In this document: positions 8,810-17,141 of the stretch, in pieces
Layout: the number at the start of each line of letters is the position of its first letter
Position numbering within the stretch: position 1 is the first letter of the stretch
Source of the DNA: Ornithinimicrobium sufpigmenti
GTDB lineage: Bacteria; Actinomycetota; Actinomycetes; Actinomycetales; Dermatophilaceae
Reading direction: 5' to 3'
Assembly (NCBI RefSeq): GCF_004322775.1
Contig: NZ_CP036403.1
Span: forward strand, 1,302,001-1,366,000
Length of the DNA: 64,000 bases
The notes under the pieces: model-generated
The model's input: the letters and a program-made list of their open reading frames with translations, nothing else
The model's database searches: none
Told to the model about the DNA's origin: nothing
Position numbers and translations under genes: made by a program

Positions 8810-8927
8810 CCGCGCCCCAGGCGTGCCCGCTGCTCGCTGACACCAAGATCGACGGCATACGGTGTGGGGCGGGTCGCCCGCACCGGGCGGGCCACGAGCC
8901 GCCATCACGGCATACCTCAGGAGCAGC

Positions 8928-10190
8928 ATGACCATCTCCCCGGAGCGCAGCTTCACCAGGATCGGCGACGAGACCCGGCGCCAGGGCCTGCGCCGGATGC
9001 GCGTCGTCGCGACCGGGCTGCTGGTGCTGATGGCCGTGATCTACGTGCTGACCTACGACCGCGGACCGGGCTGGGACTACGTCAACGCGGCGGCCGAGGC
9101 GGGCATGATCGGCGCGATCGCGGACTGGTTCGCGGTGACGGCGCTGTTCCGGCACCCGCTCGGCATACCGATCCCGCACACCGCGCTGGTGCCGAGGCGC
9201 AAGAACGACCTCGGGGCCAGCCTGGAGCAGTTCGTGCGGGAGAACTTCCTGACGCCCGCGGTGCTGCGGGAGAAGTTCACCGACGCGCAGGTGGTGCTGC
9301 GGCTGGGTGAGTGGCTGGCCGAGCCTGAGCACGCAGAGCGGGTGGTGTCCGAGGCGGTCCCCTTCCTGCGGCGCGGGCTGGAACGGGTCGACGAGCGCGA
9401 GCTGCGCACGCTCATCGAGGACGTGCTGCTGCCGCGGGTGCGCCGCGAGCCGCTGTCGCCGCTCGCCGGGCACCTGCTGGAGCGGGTCATCGAGGACGGT
9501 TCCCACCACGGTCTGGTCGACCTCGCCGCGCGCGAGCTGCACGCCTGGCTGGCGCTGCACCAGGACGAGGTCGAGGCGATCGTGCGCTCGCGCGCTCCGT
9601 CGTGGGCGCCGTCCTGGGTGAACGACCAGGTCACCCGGCGGGTCTACCAGGAGGTGCTGCGCTGGGCCCGCGACATCAAGGACGACCCGCAGCACAACGT
9701 CCGCCAGGCCGTCGACTCCTACCTCTCCGAGCTGGGTCGGGACCTGCAGCACGACCCGCGGACGCAGGCCCGCTTCGAGAGCCTCAAGGAGCGGCTGCTC
9801 GAGCACCCGCAGGTGGCCACCACCGGCATCCGGCTGGCGGAGACGCTGCGCAACTCGGTGCTCGAGGCGCTGGAGGACCCCGCGAGCCCGCTGCGCCTCC
9901 GGATGGTGACGGCGCTGGGCGACCTGGGCGCCCGTGTCGTTGCCGACGCGGGCCTGCGGGGCAAGCTGGACCAGTGGACGGCCGACACGGTGGTGGCGCT
10001 CGTCGAGCGCTACGGCCCGGAGATCACCTCGGTCATCTCCTCCACCATCGAGCGCTGGGACGCGCGGGAGGCGTCGGAGAAGATCGAGCTGCACGTCGGA
10101 CGGGACCTGCAGTTCATCCGGATCAACGGCACCGTCGTTGGCGCCCTGGTCGGGCTGCTGATCCACGGGTTGTCGCAGCTGCTGCTCTAG
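8928..10190 (+). CDS. DUF445 family membrane protein
   Basis: A 420-residue protein of the DUF445 (YjiN-like) family. It has an N-terminal membrane helix (about residues 24-40), the conserved AGMIGAIADWFAVTALFRHP motif right after it, a long helical middle, and a second hydrophobic helix at the very C-terminus (VVGALVGLLIHGLSQLLL). The ATG at 8928 is chosen because CAGGAGCAGC precedes it. The function of the family is not established; envelope association is likely. Confidence 0.88.
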   Translation: MTISPERSFTRIGDETRRQGLRRMRVVATGLLVLMAVIYVLTYDRGPGWDYVNAAAEAGMIGAIADWFAVTALFRHPLGIPIPHTALVPRRKNDLGASLEQFVRENFLTPAVLREKFTDAQVVLRLGEWLAEPEHAERVVSEAVPFLRRGLERVDERELRTLIEDVLLPRVRREPLSPLAGHLLERVIEDGSHHGLVDLAARELHAWLALHQDEVEAIVRSRAPSWAPSWVNDQVTRRVYQEVLRWARDIKDDPQHNVRQAVDSYLSELGRDLQHDPRTQARFESLKERLLEHPQVATTGIRLAETLRNSVLEALEDPASPLRLRMVTALGDLGARVVADAGLRGKLDQWTADTVVALVERYGPEITSVISSTIERWDAREASEKIELHVGRDLQFIRINGTVVGALVGLLIHGLSQLLL

Positions 10191-10226
10191 GTGCGGGCAG
10201 GCCGGGTGGGTATGGCTGGTCGGGGC

Positions 10227-10235
10227 TGTGGACAA
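10227..10235 (-). promoter_or_regulatory. DnaA-box-like site (TTGTCCACA)
   Basis: The minus strand reads TTGTCCACA, one mismatch from the TTATCCACA consensus and typical of high-GC actinobacterial DnaA boxes. It sits 40-48 bp before the start of the next gene, overlapping the expected promoter. An isolated box may regulate that gene; it is not an origin. Confidence 0.45.
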
Positions 10236-10274
10236 CTTCTGCGCTCAGGCCGGCGCCCCGGGCAGGGTCGGGGG

Positions 10275-10721
10275 ATGAGCTTCGAGGACCTCCCCGCCGA
10301 CTGGCCGCAGCGCTCCGTGGCCGACCCCGTCCTGGCCGCCGACCTGGTGGATCTGGTGGTGGGCGACACCGACCGGCGCGACGGCGCCCTCGGCCTGCTG
10401 CTCTGCCGGGCCGACGGCCGCCTCGCCCAGCCGGTCCTGGTCTCCACCCTGGGCTGCCCGGACATCGTGCACCTGCTCGACCTCGTGCTGGACCAGCTCC
10501 CCAATCTCCCCGGGATCGACGGGCTCGTGCTCGCCATCGCCCGGCCGTGGGGCGGGCTCTCGGATGAGGACCGGGCACTGCACCAGGTCGCCCTGGAGGT
10601 ATGCCGTGACCACGGACTCACCCTCTGGGGCACCTACCTGGCCACCTCGACCGGCGTCAGCCCCTTACCCATCGCCCCGGAGCTGGCGCCGCACGTGGGC
10701 GGTCCGGACACCGCTGCCTGA
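10275..10721 (+). CDS. Conserved actinobacterial hypothetical protein (148 aa)
   Basis: A 148-residue soluble protein with alternating strands and helices (GLLLCRADGRLAQPVLV; GIDGLVLAIARPWGG). Its size and fold pattern resemble the first domain of DUF4192-type proteins, such as the one encoded at 36.5 kb, but I cannot assign it firmly. The ATG at 10275 follows a purine-rich stretch and a CAGGGT box 6 bases away, so it may be leaderless. A DnaA-box-like site lies about 45 bp upstream. Confidence 0.65.
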   Translation: MSFEDLPADWPQRSVADPVLAADLVDLVVGDTDRRDGALGLLLCRADGRLAQPVLVSTLGCPDIVHLLDLVLDQLPNLPGIDGLVLAIARPWGGLSDEDRALHQVALEVCRDHGLTLWGTYLATSTGVSPLPIAPELAPHVGGPDTAA

Positions 10722-10771
10722 TCCTTGCCTGCACGCCCGGCTGAGGACCTGCGAGGGCGAGGCCTCCTCGC

Positions 10772-10777
10772 TACCGT
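10772..10777 (+). promoter_or_regulatory. Candidate -10 box (TACCGT), leaderless start of the lipoprotein gene
   Basis: TACCGT lies 6 bases before the ATG at 10784, consistent with transcription starting at the start codon. Confidence 0.35.
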
Positions 10778-10783
10778 GGAGAG

Positions 10784-11331
10784 ATGCGACGCGCAGCCGC
10801 AGCAACCATGGTCGCCGCGCTCGTGCTGACGGGGTGCGACCGCGACTCGGCGGAGCCGGGCTCGGACCCAGAGTCGTCATCAGCCGGACCGGAGGCGGGC
10901 GGCGCAGACCCGGCTGACGATGCGGATGCCGACGGTGATGCGGGTATTGACGGTGGCACAGACGACATGGACGACGAGACCGACGACGGGACCTGCTCGA
11001 CCTGACCGGGGACGAGGTCGTGCTCGGTTGGTTCGGTCTGTACCAGGAGGCGCCCTACGAGGCCGGCAGCGGGCACCCGATCGACTTCGCCGGCAACGCG
11101 GTGCTCTCGGTCCCGGTCGAGGGGATCGACTGGACCAACCCACACCCTGACCGCACCGACGGCAGCGACCTCGGTGGCCCGGGGAACACCAAGAACGTCG
11201 TCGAGGTGGTCTTCGGGATCCTTTTCGAGGGGCAGCAGCAGGTTTTTGTCACGGTCGTGGACCGCACGCCATACCGGATCTTCCCGTTGAGCAACCCGGC
11301 CCGAATCGTGATCGACGTCCAGCACGCGTGA
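10784..11331 (+). pseudogene. Lipoprotein with AMIN-like domain, frameshifted
   Basis: The gene starts with a lipoprotein signal (MRRAAAATMVAALVLTGC) followed by a very acidic Asp/Gly linker, and this frame stops at 11005. The next frame continues directly as an AMIN-like domain: WFGLYQEAPYEAGSG, a strand VVEVVFGILFEGQQQVFVTV and the ending NPARIVIDVQHA at 11331. The two parts together make one exported protein of about 182 residues. A one-base loss (or two-base gain) between roughly 10940 and 11003 separates them. The usual first strand of the AMIN-like fold also looks shortened. It could be a decaying gene or a sequencing error. AMIN-like domains are thought to bind cell-wall material. Confidence 0.65.
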
Positions 11332-11471
11332 GGAGGATGCCCTCGCCGGCTCGTCGGACCGTGGCTAGCCCCGTCGGACCGTGGCTACGCCGCCGGATCT
11401 GCTGGTAGGACGACGCAGGACCACCCGGGCAGTCGCGCCCACGTAGCCCGCCCAGGCAGTCACTCGCATCC

Positions 11472-12476
11472 CTACCGGCCGGGGGCCAGTGCAGCCAGAG
11501 CAGCATCGGCCGCGGCGAGGGCGTCGAGGTCGTAGGTCGACGTGGAGGCCAGCACCTCCGACGCGCCGGTGCGCTCCACCAGGGCGTTGAGCTCGGCGAG
11601 GACCTGCTCGGGAGTCCCGTGGACGGCCATCTGCAGCTGCTGCTCGATGACCGACTGCTGCTTGGGAGTGAGCCGCTCGGGTGGGTCGGGCCGCAATGGT
11701 GGGAAGGCGCCCGTCGCGCGGGACTCGGCCATCGCCCACGCCTCCGGCAGGAGCAGGTCGCGTGCCTGGTCGGCGGTGTCGGCGATCATCACGTCGAGGC
11801 TGATGACGATCTCGGGCTCGGAGCGACCCGGGCGCGGTCGGAAGCTCCGTCGGTAGTCCTCCAGCGGCGCGAGATCACCGTGCAGGACGGGGCCGCCGAC
11901 CACGACAGGCAGCCCGAGCCTGGCGGCCACGGCGAGCCCGGAGCGGGTGACCAGCACCAGGACCGGTGGAGCCGCCACGCCGCGCGGCATCGCGGTGACG
12001 GGACCCTCGTCGTGCAGGTAGTCGACCAGGGCGGTCAGGTCCTCCGCGAAGCGCTCGGGTCCATAGCGTTCGACCCCCAGGGCGCGCCGTACGGGTGCGG
12101 TGAACCCCAGGGAACGTCCGACTCCAAGGTCGATCCGTCCCGGGTGCAGGGCCTGCAGCATCCGAGCCTGCTCGGCCACCACCATCGGGCTGTGGTTGGG
12201 CAGCATGACCCCGCCCGAGCCCACCCTGATCTGCGACGTCTCGGCGGCGATCTGGGCCATGAGCACCGGCGGGCTACCGCTGGCGATACCCGGTACGGCG
12301 TGGTGCTCCGCCACCCAGAACCTGTGGAAGCCGAGACGTTCCGCCCGGCGCGCCCGGGCGACGGTGTTCCGCAGGCCAGTAGCGGCTGCTTCGCCTTCGC
12401 GGGTGCGTGAGCGGTCCAGCAGGGACACCGGCACGGTCAGGGCTCGGTGGCGGGCTCGGGCGGGGTCGGCGTTCAT
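11472..12476 (-). CDS. Luciferase-like flavin-dependent monooxygenase
   Basis: A 334-residue TIM-barrel enzyme of the bacterial luciferase-like (LLM) class, MsnO8-type. Family marks include the opening PVSLLDRSRTREGE, the FHRFWVAEHHAVPG block near residues 50-65, IRVGSGGVMLPNHSP near 83-97 and RIDLGVGRSLG near 113-123. Such enzymes use reduced FMN and oxygen to oxidise small organic molecules; the substrate here is unknown. It stands alone, divergent from the following gene and with no flavin reductase beside it. Confidence 0.87.
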   Translation of the reverse strand: MNADPARARHRALTVPVSLLDRSRTREGEAAATGLRNTVARARRAERLGFHRFWVAEHHAVPGIASGSPPVLMAQIAAETSQIRVGSGGVMLPNHSPMVVAEQARMLQALHPGRIDLGVGRSLGFTAPVRRALGVERYGPERFAEDLTALVDYLHDEGPVTAMPRGVAAPPVLVLVTRSGLAVAARLGLPVVVGGPVLHGDLAPLEDYRRSFRPRPGRSEPEIVISLDVMIADTADQARDLLLPEAWAMAESRATGAFPPLRPDPPERLTPKQQSVIEQQLQMAVHGTPEQVLAELNALVERTGASEVLASTSTYDLDALAAADAALAALAPGR

Positions 12477-12562
12477 GTCCCTTGGACCGTATGCCAGTCG
12501 TGCCGGTCGCGGCGAGCTGGCGCTCGGCGTTCCGATGTTCGTCGTGTTCGGCGAGAACGGCT

Positions 12563-12597
12563 CGGCGAGATCAGCCCGGCGAGATCAGCCCGGCGAG
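12563..12597. repeat. 14-bp tandem repeat, 2.5 copies
   Basis: The unit CGGCGAGATCAGCC occurs twice in a row and is followed by a 7-base partial copy. It lies just upstream of the gene at 12622. Confidence 0.8.
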
Positions 12598-12610
12598 GAC
12601 GGTGCGGCGA

Positions 12611-12616
12611 TACGGT
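12611..12616 (+). promoter_or_regulatory. Candidate -10 box (TACGGT) before the gene at 12622
   Basis: TACGGT lies 5 bases before the ATG, slightly short for a leaderless start but similar to the other examples in this window. Confidence 0.3.
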
Positions 12617-12621
12617 CGGTC

Positions 12622-13347
12622 ATGGACGCGGCGTGGGTGTGGCTCGACGACCGGGAGCCGGGGAACGCCGAGATGCTGGCCGGGTTCGCCGGCGCCAGGG
12701 GTGCCCGTGAGGTCTTCGTCAGCGTCCCCTGGCGCGGCCCTGACCAGCGGGTCGTGGAGACGGTCGCCGCCATGCGCCGCGCGGGGCTGCGCGTCAGTGC
12801 CCTGGGCGGCAGCGGCGAGTGGGCCAAGCAGCCGCAGCTGGCTCGGGAATGGTCCGTGCGAGCGACCGCTGGAGGCCTCTTCGACGACATGCATCTCGAC
12901 ATCGAGCCGTGGACGCTGCCGAACTGGCCCGCGTCAGGGGCAGCTCTCCTGGCTGGCCTCGCCCAGGCTGCAGCGCTGGTGAGCGCGACGACCGGCCTGT
13001 CGGTCGACGTCGACCTGGCGCCACATCTGGCTCACACCCACCCTGCCGGCTTTGCGGAGGTCGTGGCCAGCGCTGACGCCGTCACGCTGATGTCCTACCG
13101 GGACACGGTCCAGGACGTTCTCGCCGTCTCCACGCAGGCCCGCCGCTCGCTCACCCGGCTCGGACGTCGGTACCGGCTCGCGGTCGACACCTTGCCGTCA
13201 GGTGATCCCGGCACTTCGTTCGCCGGCCACTCCAGGTGTGAGATGGAGCTCGTCGTGGCCGGGATCGGGGAGTTGCTGAGGGGCGAACGTGACTTCGCGG
13301 GGGTCGTGGTGCACGACCTGCTCGGCTGGCGGTCGCTGCCACCATGA
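12622..13347 (+). CDS. Hypothetical protein, degenerate GH18-like barrel
   Basis: A 241-residue soluble protein. Its succession of strands (EVFVSVPW, LRVSALGG, DDMHLDIEPW, DVDLAPHL, AVTLMSYRD, RLAVDTLP) resembles a glycoside-hydrolase-18-type TIM barrel. The segment DDMHLDIE aligns with the DxxDxDxE catalytic motif, keeping the first Asp, the last Asp and the Glu but with His at the second Asp. MSYRD corresponds to the usual MxYD strand. It has no signal peptide from this start; an in-frame ATG at 12535 would give a longer but unlikely N-terminus. Enzyme activity is unproven. Confidence 0.6.
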   Translation: MDAAWVWLDDREPGNAEMLAGFAGARGAREVFVSVPWRGPDQRVVETVAAMRRAGLRVSALGGSGEWAKQPQLAREWSVRATAGGLFDDMHLDIEPWTLPNWPASGAALLAGLAQAAALVSATTGLSVDVDLAPHLAHTHPAGFAEVVASADAVTLMSYRDTVQDVLAVSTQARRSLTRLGRRYRLAVDTLPSGDPGTSFAGHSRCEMELVVAGIGELLRGERDFAGVVVHDLLGWRSLPP

Positions 13348-13382
13348 CGCAGAGGCAGGGGTATCGCGCAGTGCCGCGTCAG

Positions 13383-15152
13383 TCAGCCCAGGCTCCTGGA
13401 CAGTCCCGGTTCCTTGTCGCCTACGGTCAAGCTGCTGTCCCAGGAGCGCTGCTGTGCTCTGGGCCGGGGTAGGCAGGGGAGCAACGGGGGCGGCGGGCGG
13501 TAGGTCGCCGGTGGGGTGTCGAGCTGTCGGGGGCGTTCTCGGGCGAGGTTGCAGCGGGCGCACAGGCCGCGGCCGTTGTCTGCGTCGGTGGGGCCGTGGT
13601 CGGCGTGGCGCTGGGCGTGGTCGATGTGCCGCACGGGTGCTCCGCACCAGGTGTTGCGGCAGGTCTGGTCGCGGGAGATGAGGAAGGCGCGCAGGGAGCC
13701 GGTGAAGAGTCGCTTGCGGCTGTCGCGGTCGGTGAGGACACCGGTCACGGGGTCTGTGTACAGCCGTCGTACCCACACGGTCGCCGCGTGTCCGGCCGCC
13801 GATGGCAGCCCGGCTGGCGGGGTCGGCGAGTCGGGCGGTGCCGGCTGGGCCAGCTGGGCTGGCGGCGCCGGCTGGGCCAGCTGGGCCGGCGAGTGCAGGT
13901 GGGCAGACTTCTCCCCTGAGGCGGGAGGTCGAGGTTCGTGCGGGCTGGTGGAGGTCGTGTCGCCTGGCTCGGCGGGTGGGGTCCCGCGGGTCAGTGAGCC
14001 GAGGTCTGGGGGTGCGGGGTGTCCGCTGGCTGCGGGGTGGCCGTGGTTCAGCGTGCAGGAGAAGCTGGTGCACCGGGGACCCTCGGGGCAGTAGCCGGCA
14101 GGGACGGCAGCTTGCTCGTCCTCTGCGGCACCGCTGGGGGCTGCCTCGTCGTCCTCGGCGGCGTCGGTGGGGGCAGCCTGGTCGTCGTTGGCGTTGGTGT
14201 CGGTGGTGGGGTTGAGCAGGTCTCGGGCGGTCTGGGCCGGGATCGGTCCGTAGCCGAGCAGGAGGGCCGTGTCGGAGGTGCCGGCGAAGAGGGCTTCGTC
14301 GGTGATGACCAGGCCGACCTCGACGTCGATGCCGTCGACGACGGTGCGGCCGGTGAGGCGTTCGAAGAGCACGTCGGCCATCAGCTGGCTCAGGGTGCGA
14401 GGGTCGCCGGAGGCCTTCATGGCCTCGGCCGCGGTGCGCAGGGACTGGTAGCAGGCGATGGCCTGCGGTGCGGGCAGGCGAGCGCTGAGCAGGGCCATGA
14501 CGTCCGGGCAGGGACGGATCGACACCCCGCGGTCCGCGGCCGCCTTGCGGGCGCGGGCCACGAAACCGGCCGGGTCCACCTCATACACCAGCGCGCGCGC
14601 CAGGGCCCCGATCTCGCGCGTGGACGCCCCGGCCAGCTGGGGCGCCAGCCGCTCATCGATCTCGGCACGGTCGGCCACGTCGACGCAGGTGGTGGCCTCG
14701 GTGATGACCCGGGCCTGCAGCGCGGTGATCACCCCGGTACGCAACGCACCCAGCGTGCGCGGCATCTCCTGCACCAGGGCCTTGGCGCTGGTCAGCTCCC
14801 GTGACCCCCAGTAGGGAGAGGTCAGCCGGGCCTGGGCCAGGTCATCCGGCACCGCTTTCCCGGCGCGTGAGGGGGCGACGCCGTCAGCGATCTGCGCAGC
14901 GACCTGCGAGGTGTAGAACGCGACCTGCAGACCAGCACCGACCCCGGCCGCAGCCCGGGTGAGCAGCTCCAGCTCCCGCAGCACAGCCAACCGGTCCTCA
15001 TCGCTCAACCCCTCCACGCTGGCACCAGACAGCGACTCCCGCCACGACGCGATCTCCTCGACCCACGACCCCGCCTGGTCCTGCTGTCGCCCTCTCACCT
15101 GCACACACCCCCCGGTGTCCGTCGGAGCACCTACCTTGGTGCTCGTACACAC
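13383..15152 (-). CDS. DUF222 / HNH endonuclease family protein
   Basis: A 589-residue protein with an N-terminal DUF222 domain (about residues 30-320, including LQARVITEAT and YEVDPAGFVARARKAAADRG) and a C-terminal HNH nuclease domain (about 495-550) with the motif HIDHAQRHADHG and GLCARCN. Between them is an Asp/Ala/Pro-rich linker with a repeated PAQLAQPAPP motif. Proteins of this type (the 13E12 group of mycobacteria) are multicopy in actinobacterial genomes and may be mobile or repeat-associated. No terminal repeats were seen here. The cellular role is unknown. Confidence 0.87.
   Translation of the reverse strand: MCTSTKVGAPTDTGGCVQVRGRQQDQAGSWVEEIASWRESLSGASVEGLSDEDRLAVLRELELLTRAAAGVGAGLQVAFYTSQVAAQIADGVAPSRAGKAVPDDLAQARLTSPYWGSRELTSAKALVQEMPRTLGALRTGVITALQARVITEATTCVDVADRAEIDERLAPQLAGASTREIGALARALVYEVDPAGFVARARKAAADRGVSIRPCPDVMALLSARLPAPQAIACYQSLRTAAEAMKASGDPRTLSQLMADVLFERLTGRTVVDGIDVEVGLVITDEALFAGTSDTALLLGYGPIPAQTARDLLNPTTDTNANDDQAAPTDAAEDDEAAPSGAAEDEQAAVPAGYCPEGPRCTSFSCTLNHGHPAASGHPAPPDLGSLTRGTPPAEPGDTTSTSPHEPRPPASGEKSAHLHSPAQLAQPAPPAQLAQPAPPDSPTPPAGLPSAAGHAATVWVRRLYTDPVTGVLTDRDSRKRLFTGSLRAFLISRDQTCRNTWCGAPVRHIDHAQRHADHGPTDADNGRGLCARCNLARERPRQLDTPPATYRPPPPLLPCLPRPRAQQRSWDSSLTVGDKEPGLSRSLG
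13841..13891. repeat. 27-bp repeat inside the DUF222-HNH linker
   Basis: A unit beginning CCGGCTGGGCCAGCTGGG occurs twice in tandem with one difference. It encodes the repeated Pro/Ala/Gln linker motif and probably varies in copy number between strains. Confidence 0.7.
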
Positions 15153-15249
15153 ATTCTAACGGCCGAACGACCCGGATGCAATGCTTGTTCGAGCGTTTTT
15201 CGGCGTGTTGCGGTGGTTCTGCATCACCCCGCCGCGTACCAAGGACTGG

Positions 15250-15255
15250 CACACT
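15250..15255 (+). promoter_or_regulatory. Candidate -10 box (CACACT) of the monooxygenase-like gene
   Basis: CACACT lies 7 bases before the ATG at 15263, consistent with a leaderless transcript. Confidence 0.3.
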
Positions 15256-15262
15256 GCGGCCT

Positions 15263-15574
15263 ATGACCTTCGCCAACGTCGGCACCCTCCAAGCCCACCC
15301 CGGGCGTGCCGAGGACCTTGTCGCCATCCTCACGGAACCCTCGGCGGACCTCGGTGCGCATGGCTGTCTGCAGTACGACGTCGGCATCAGCTCCGACGAC
15401 CCAGACACCGTCGTGGTGATCGAGCGCTGGAAGAGCGCCGACGCGCACGCCGGGTCCCTCGCCTTGCCGGCGGTGCAGGAGGCAATCCAGCGAGCCAGGC
15501 CGTTGCTGACGGGCCAGATGGGCGGCCACCGTTTCGAGGTGGCCGGCTCGCCCCTGGGCGACGCGTCCGGTTGA
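15263..15574 (+). CDS. Antibiotic-biosynthesis-monooxygenase (ABM) domain protein
   Basis: A 103-residue protein with a single dimeric alpha-beta ABM domain: strand FANVGTLQAHPGRAEDLVAIL, then GCLQYDVGISSDDPDTVVVIERWKS with the typical WKS ending, and helix ALPAVQEAIQ. Members are small quinol/haem-degrading or stress-linked oxygenases; function here is open. The ATG at 15263 matches the family N-terminus; no ribosome site precedes it. Confidence 0.82.
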   Translation: MTFANVGTLQAHPGRAEDLVAILTEPSADLGAHGCLQYDVGISSDDPDTVVVIERWKSADAHAGSLALPAVQEAIQRARPLLTGQMGGHRFEVAGSPLGDASG

Positions 15575-15748
15575 CCGCCGCGTCCAGCTGAGCGCCGCGT
15601 CTTCCTGAGTGCTTGGCGATGCAGGACGGACCGGTCCGACCGAGGAGCGCCCGGCCGTCCAGGCGGGCACGGCATACCCTGACCCTGGTGCCACCCGGCG
15701 CCCAGGGGATCCGCGACCGGACACCGGTCGTGCTCGCCAGGTCACCCG

Positions 15749-16990
15749 TCAGGCCAACCTGTCCTGCACCCCCAGCTGAGCGCGTTCGGCTGCCGCTCGC
15801 CCGGAGTGCCAGCCCTCGGGGTCGATCCCGGCCCGGGACCGCAGCGACTGCAGGCGGGGAAAGCGGTCGGCCACGGCGTCCTCCACCGACTCCTCGCGCA
15901 CGGCCAGCACCCGAGCCAGCTCGGTCCCAGGCACGTTGCCCCTGTCGCGGCCCGTCCGGGGTCGGTTCGCACAGCCTGCTCCAGCCTCGACCTGCGCATC
16001 GAGCTCGCCGGCCACCTCAGCCGTCTCCTCAGAGGTCGCCGCCGTGAGCCGCTCCCCGATCCGATGGGCGAAACCGGTGAGGAAGGACCGCCGGAAGGAC
16101 CGGGTCCGGGACTCGCCGGCCCAGCCGATGCGCGAGCCCTGTGCGCGCATGGCGGCAGTGGCCTGCACCAGCAAGGAGGTGTTGAGCAGCTCGACGGCGC
16201 GCAGGTCGACCGGGAAACCGACGACCGTGGCGAAGCCCATCCCCTGGTGCCAGACCGCCCGGCACCGGTTGGCCCGGGCGACGGCAGCGAGCAGGGCGAA
16301 CTTCGCGCTCTCGTAGGGCCGGTCGATCCCGAGCCGCACGGCCGAGGGCCCGCCTGTCCGCCGAAGCGCCCGCTCGGACTCGTCGAGCATCGCCCGGTCG
16401 ATGCTGTGCCTGGCCATGAGCTTCTGAGCCGCTGCGGTGAACGCCTCCGCCTCCTCCTCGTAGGGCGTCGACTCCGCCTTGGCCAGCATCATCCGGACCT
16501 TGGTCAGCAGTCGCTGGTCCAGGTCGACGCCCGTCTTGCTGCGCGACGTGGCCTCGCCAGGAAGCGGACCGAGCAGCTCCAGCGGCGGCAGCAGGCGCAG
16601 GCTCAGCTCCAGCAACCGCACCGCCTGGAGCACGCCGCGCCACCCGTCCTTGGCCTGCGCGGCACGGGCAGTCAGCGGATCGCTGCTCGGATCCCACCAG
16701 ACCCGGGCCGACATCTCGGCCAGCTGGGCGTGCCACCTGTCGTCGACCGTGGACGGCGCGTGCCGCGCCACCTCCATCGCCAGCACGTCACCCAACACCT
16801 GCCTTCCCACCGGGTCCTTGTCCCGGCCGAGGGCGCGGTGCAGGTCGGCCGGCTGCCAGCCGCGCGCCCATGTCTCGCGCACGAGCTGGCCGAGTGCGTC
16901 GCTGGCCTCCCGCGCAGCGCGTGGAGCGAGGCCCTCCTGCTGGCCGCACTCGTGCGGGTCCTGCTTCGGCCACCTGTGTTTCCCTTTCAT
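15749..16990 (-). CDS. DUF2786 domain protein
   Basis: A 413-residue protein. The central segment (about residues 150-190) is a DUF2786 domain with LTKVRMMLAKAEST, EAEAFTAAAQKLMARHSID and AMLDE. Next comes the usual C-terminal region (about 210-300) with GFPVDLRAVELLNTSLLVQA and SFRRSFLTGFAHRIGERL. Function is unknown; the family is common in actinobacteria and phages. The ATG at 16990 is chosen because GGAGGGGAAGAC precedes it; upstream codons in frame look non-coding. Divergent from hrpA. Confidence 0.83.
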   Translation of the reverse strand: MKGKHRWPKQDPHECGQQEGLAPRAAREASDALGQLVRETWARGWQPADLHRALGRDKDPVGRQVLGDVLAMEVARHAPSTVDDRWHAQLAEMSARVWWDPSSDPLTARAAQAKDGWRGVLQAVRLLELSLRLLPPLELLGPLPGEATSRSKTGVDLDQRLLTKVRMMLAKAESTPYEEEAEAFTAAAQKLMARHSIDRAMLDESERALRRTGGPSAVRLGIDRPYESAKFALLAAVARANRCRAVWHQGMGFATVVGFPVDLRAVELLNTSLLVQATAAMRAQGSRIGWAGESRTRSFRRSFLTGFAHRIGERLTAATSEETAEVAGELDAQVEAGAGCANRPRTGRDRGNVPGTELARVLAVREESVEDAVADRFPRLQSLRSRAGIDPEGWHSGRAAAERAQLGVQDRLA

Positions 16991-17128
16991 GTCTTCCCCT
17001 CCGGTATGACGTTCCCCTCCTGGCCCGTCCCTGTCCGAACCTTGCCACCCGGGCCCGACAGACCCGCGCTGCCTGACGACGGGAAGGGGGGAGTGCCTGC
17101 AGGCGCGAATCCCGGTTGCGTGGACGCT

Positions 17129-17134
17129 TAGGCT
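17129..17134 (+). promoter_or_regulatory. Candidate -10 box (TAGGCT) of leaderless hrpA
   Basis: TAGGCT lies 7 bases before the GTG start at 17142, as expected for a leaderless mRNA. Confidence 0.4.
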
Positions 17135-17141
17135 GGAAGGC

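Noticed and set aside
12563..12597. CRISPR-like repeat
   Set aside because: Only 2.5 copies, directly adjacent, without spacers or cas genes.
13383..15152. Insertion sequence around the DUF222-HNH gene
   Set aside because: No transposase, terminal inverted repeats or target duplication could be seen.
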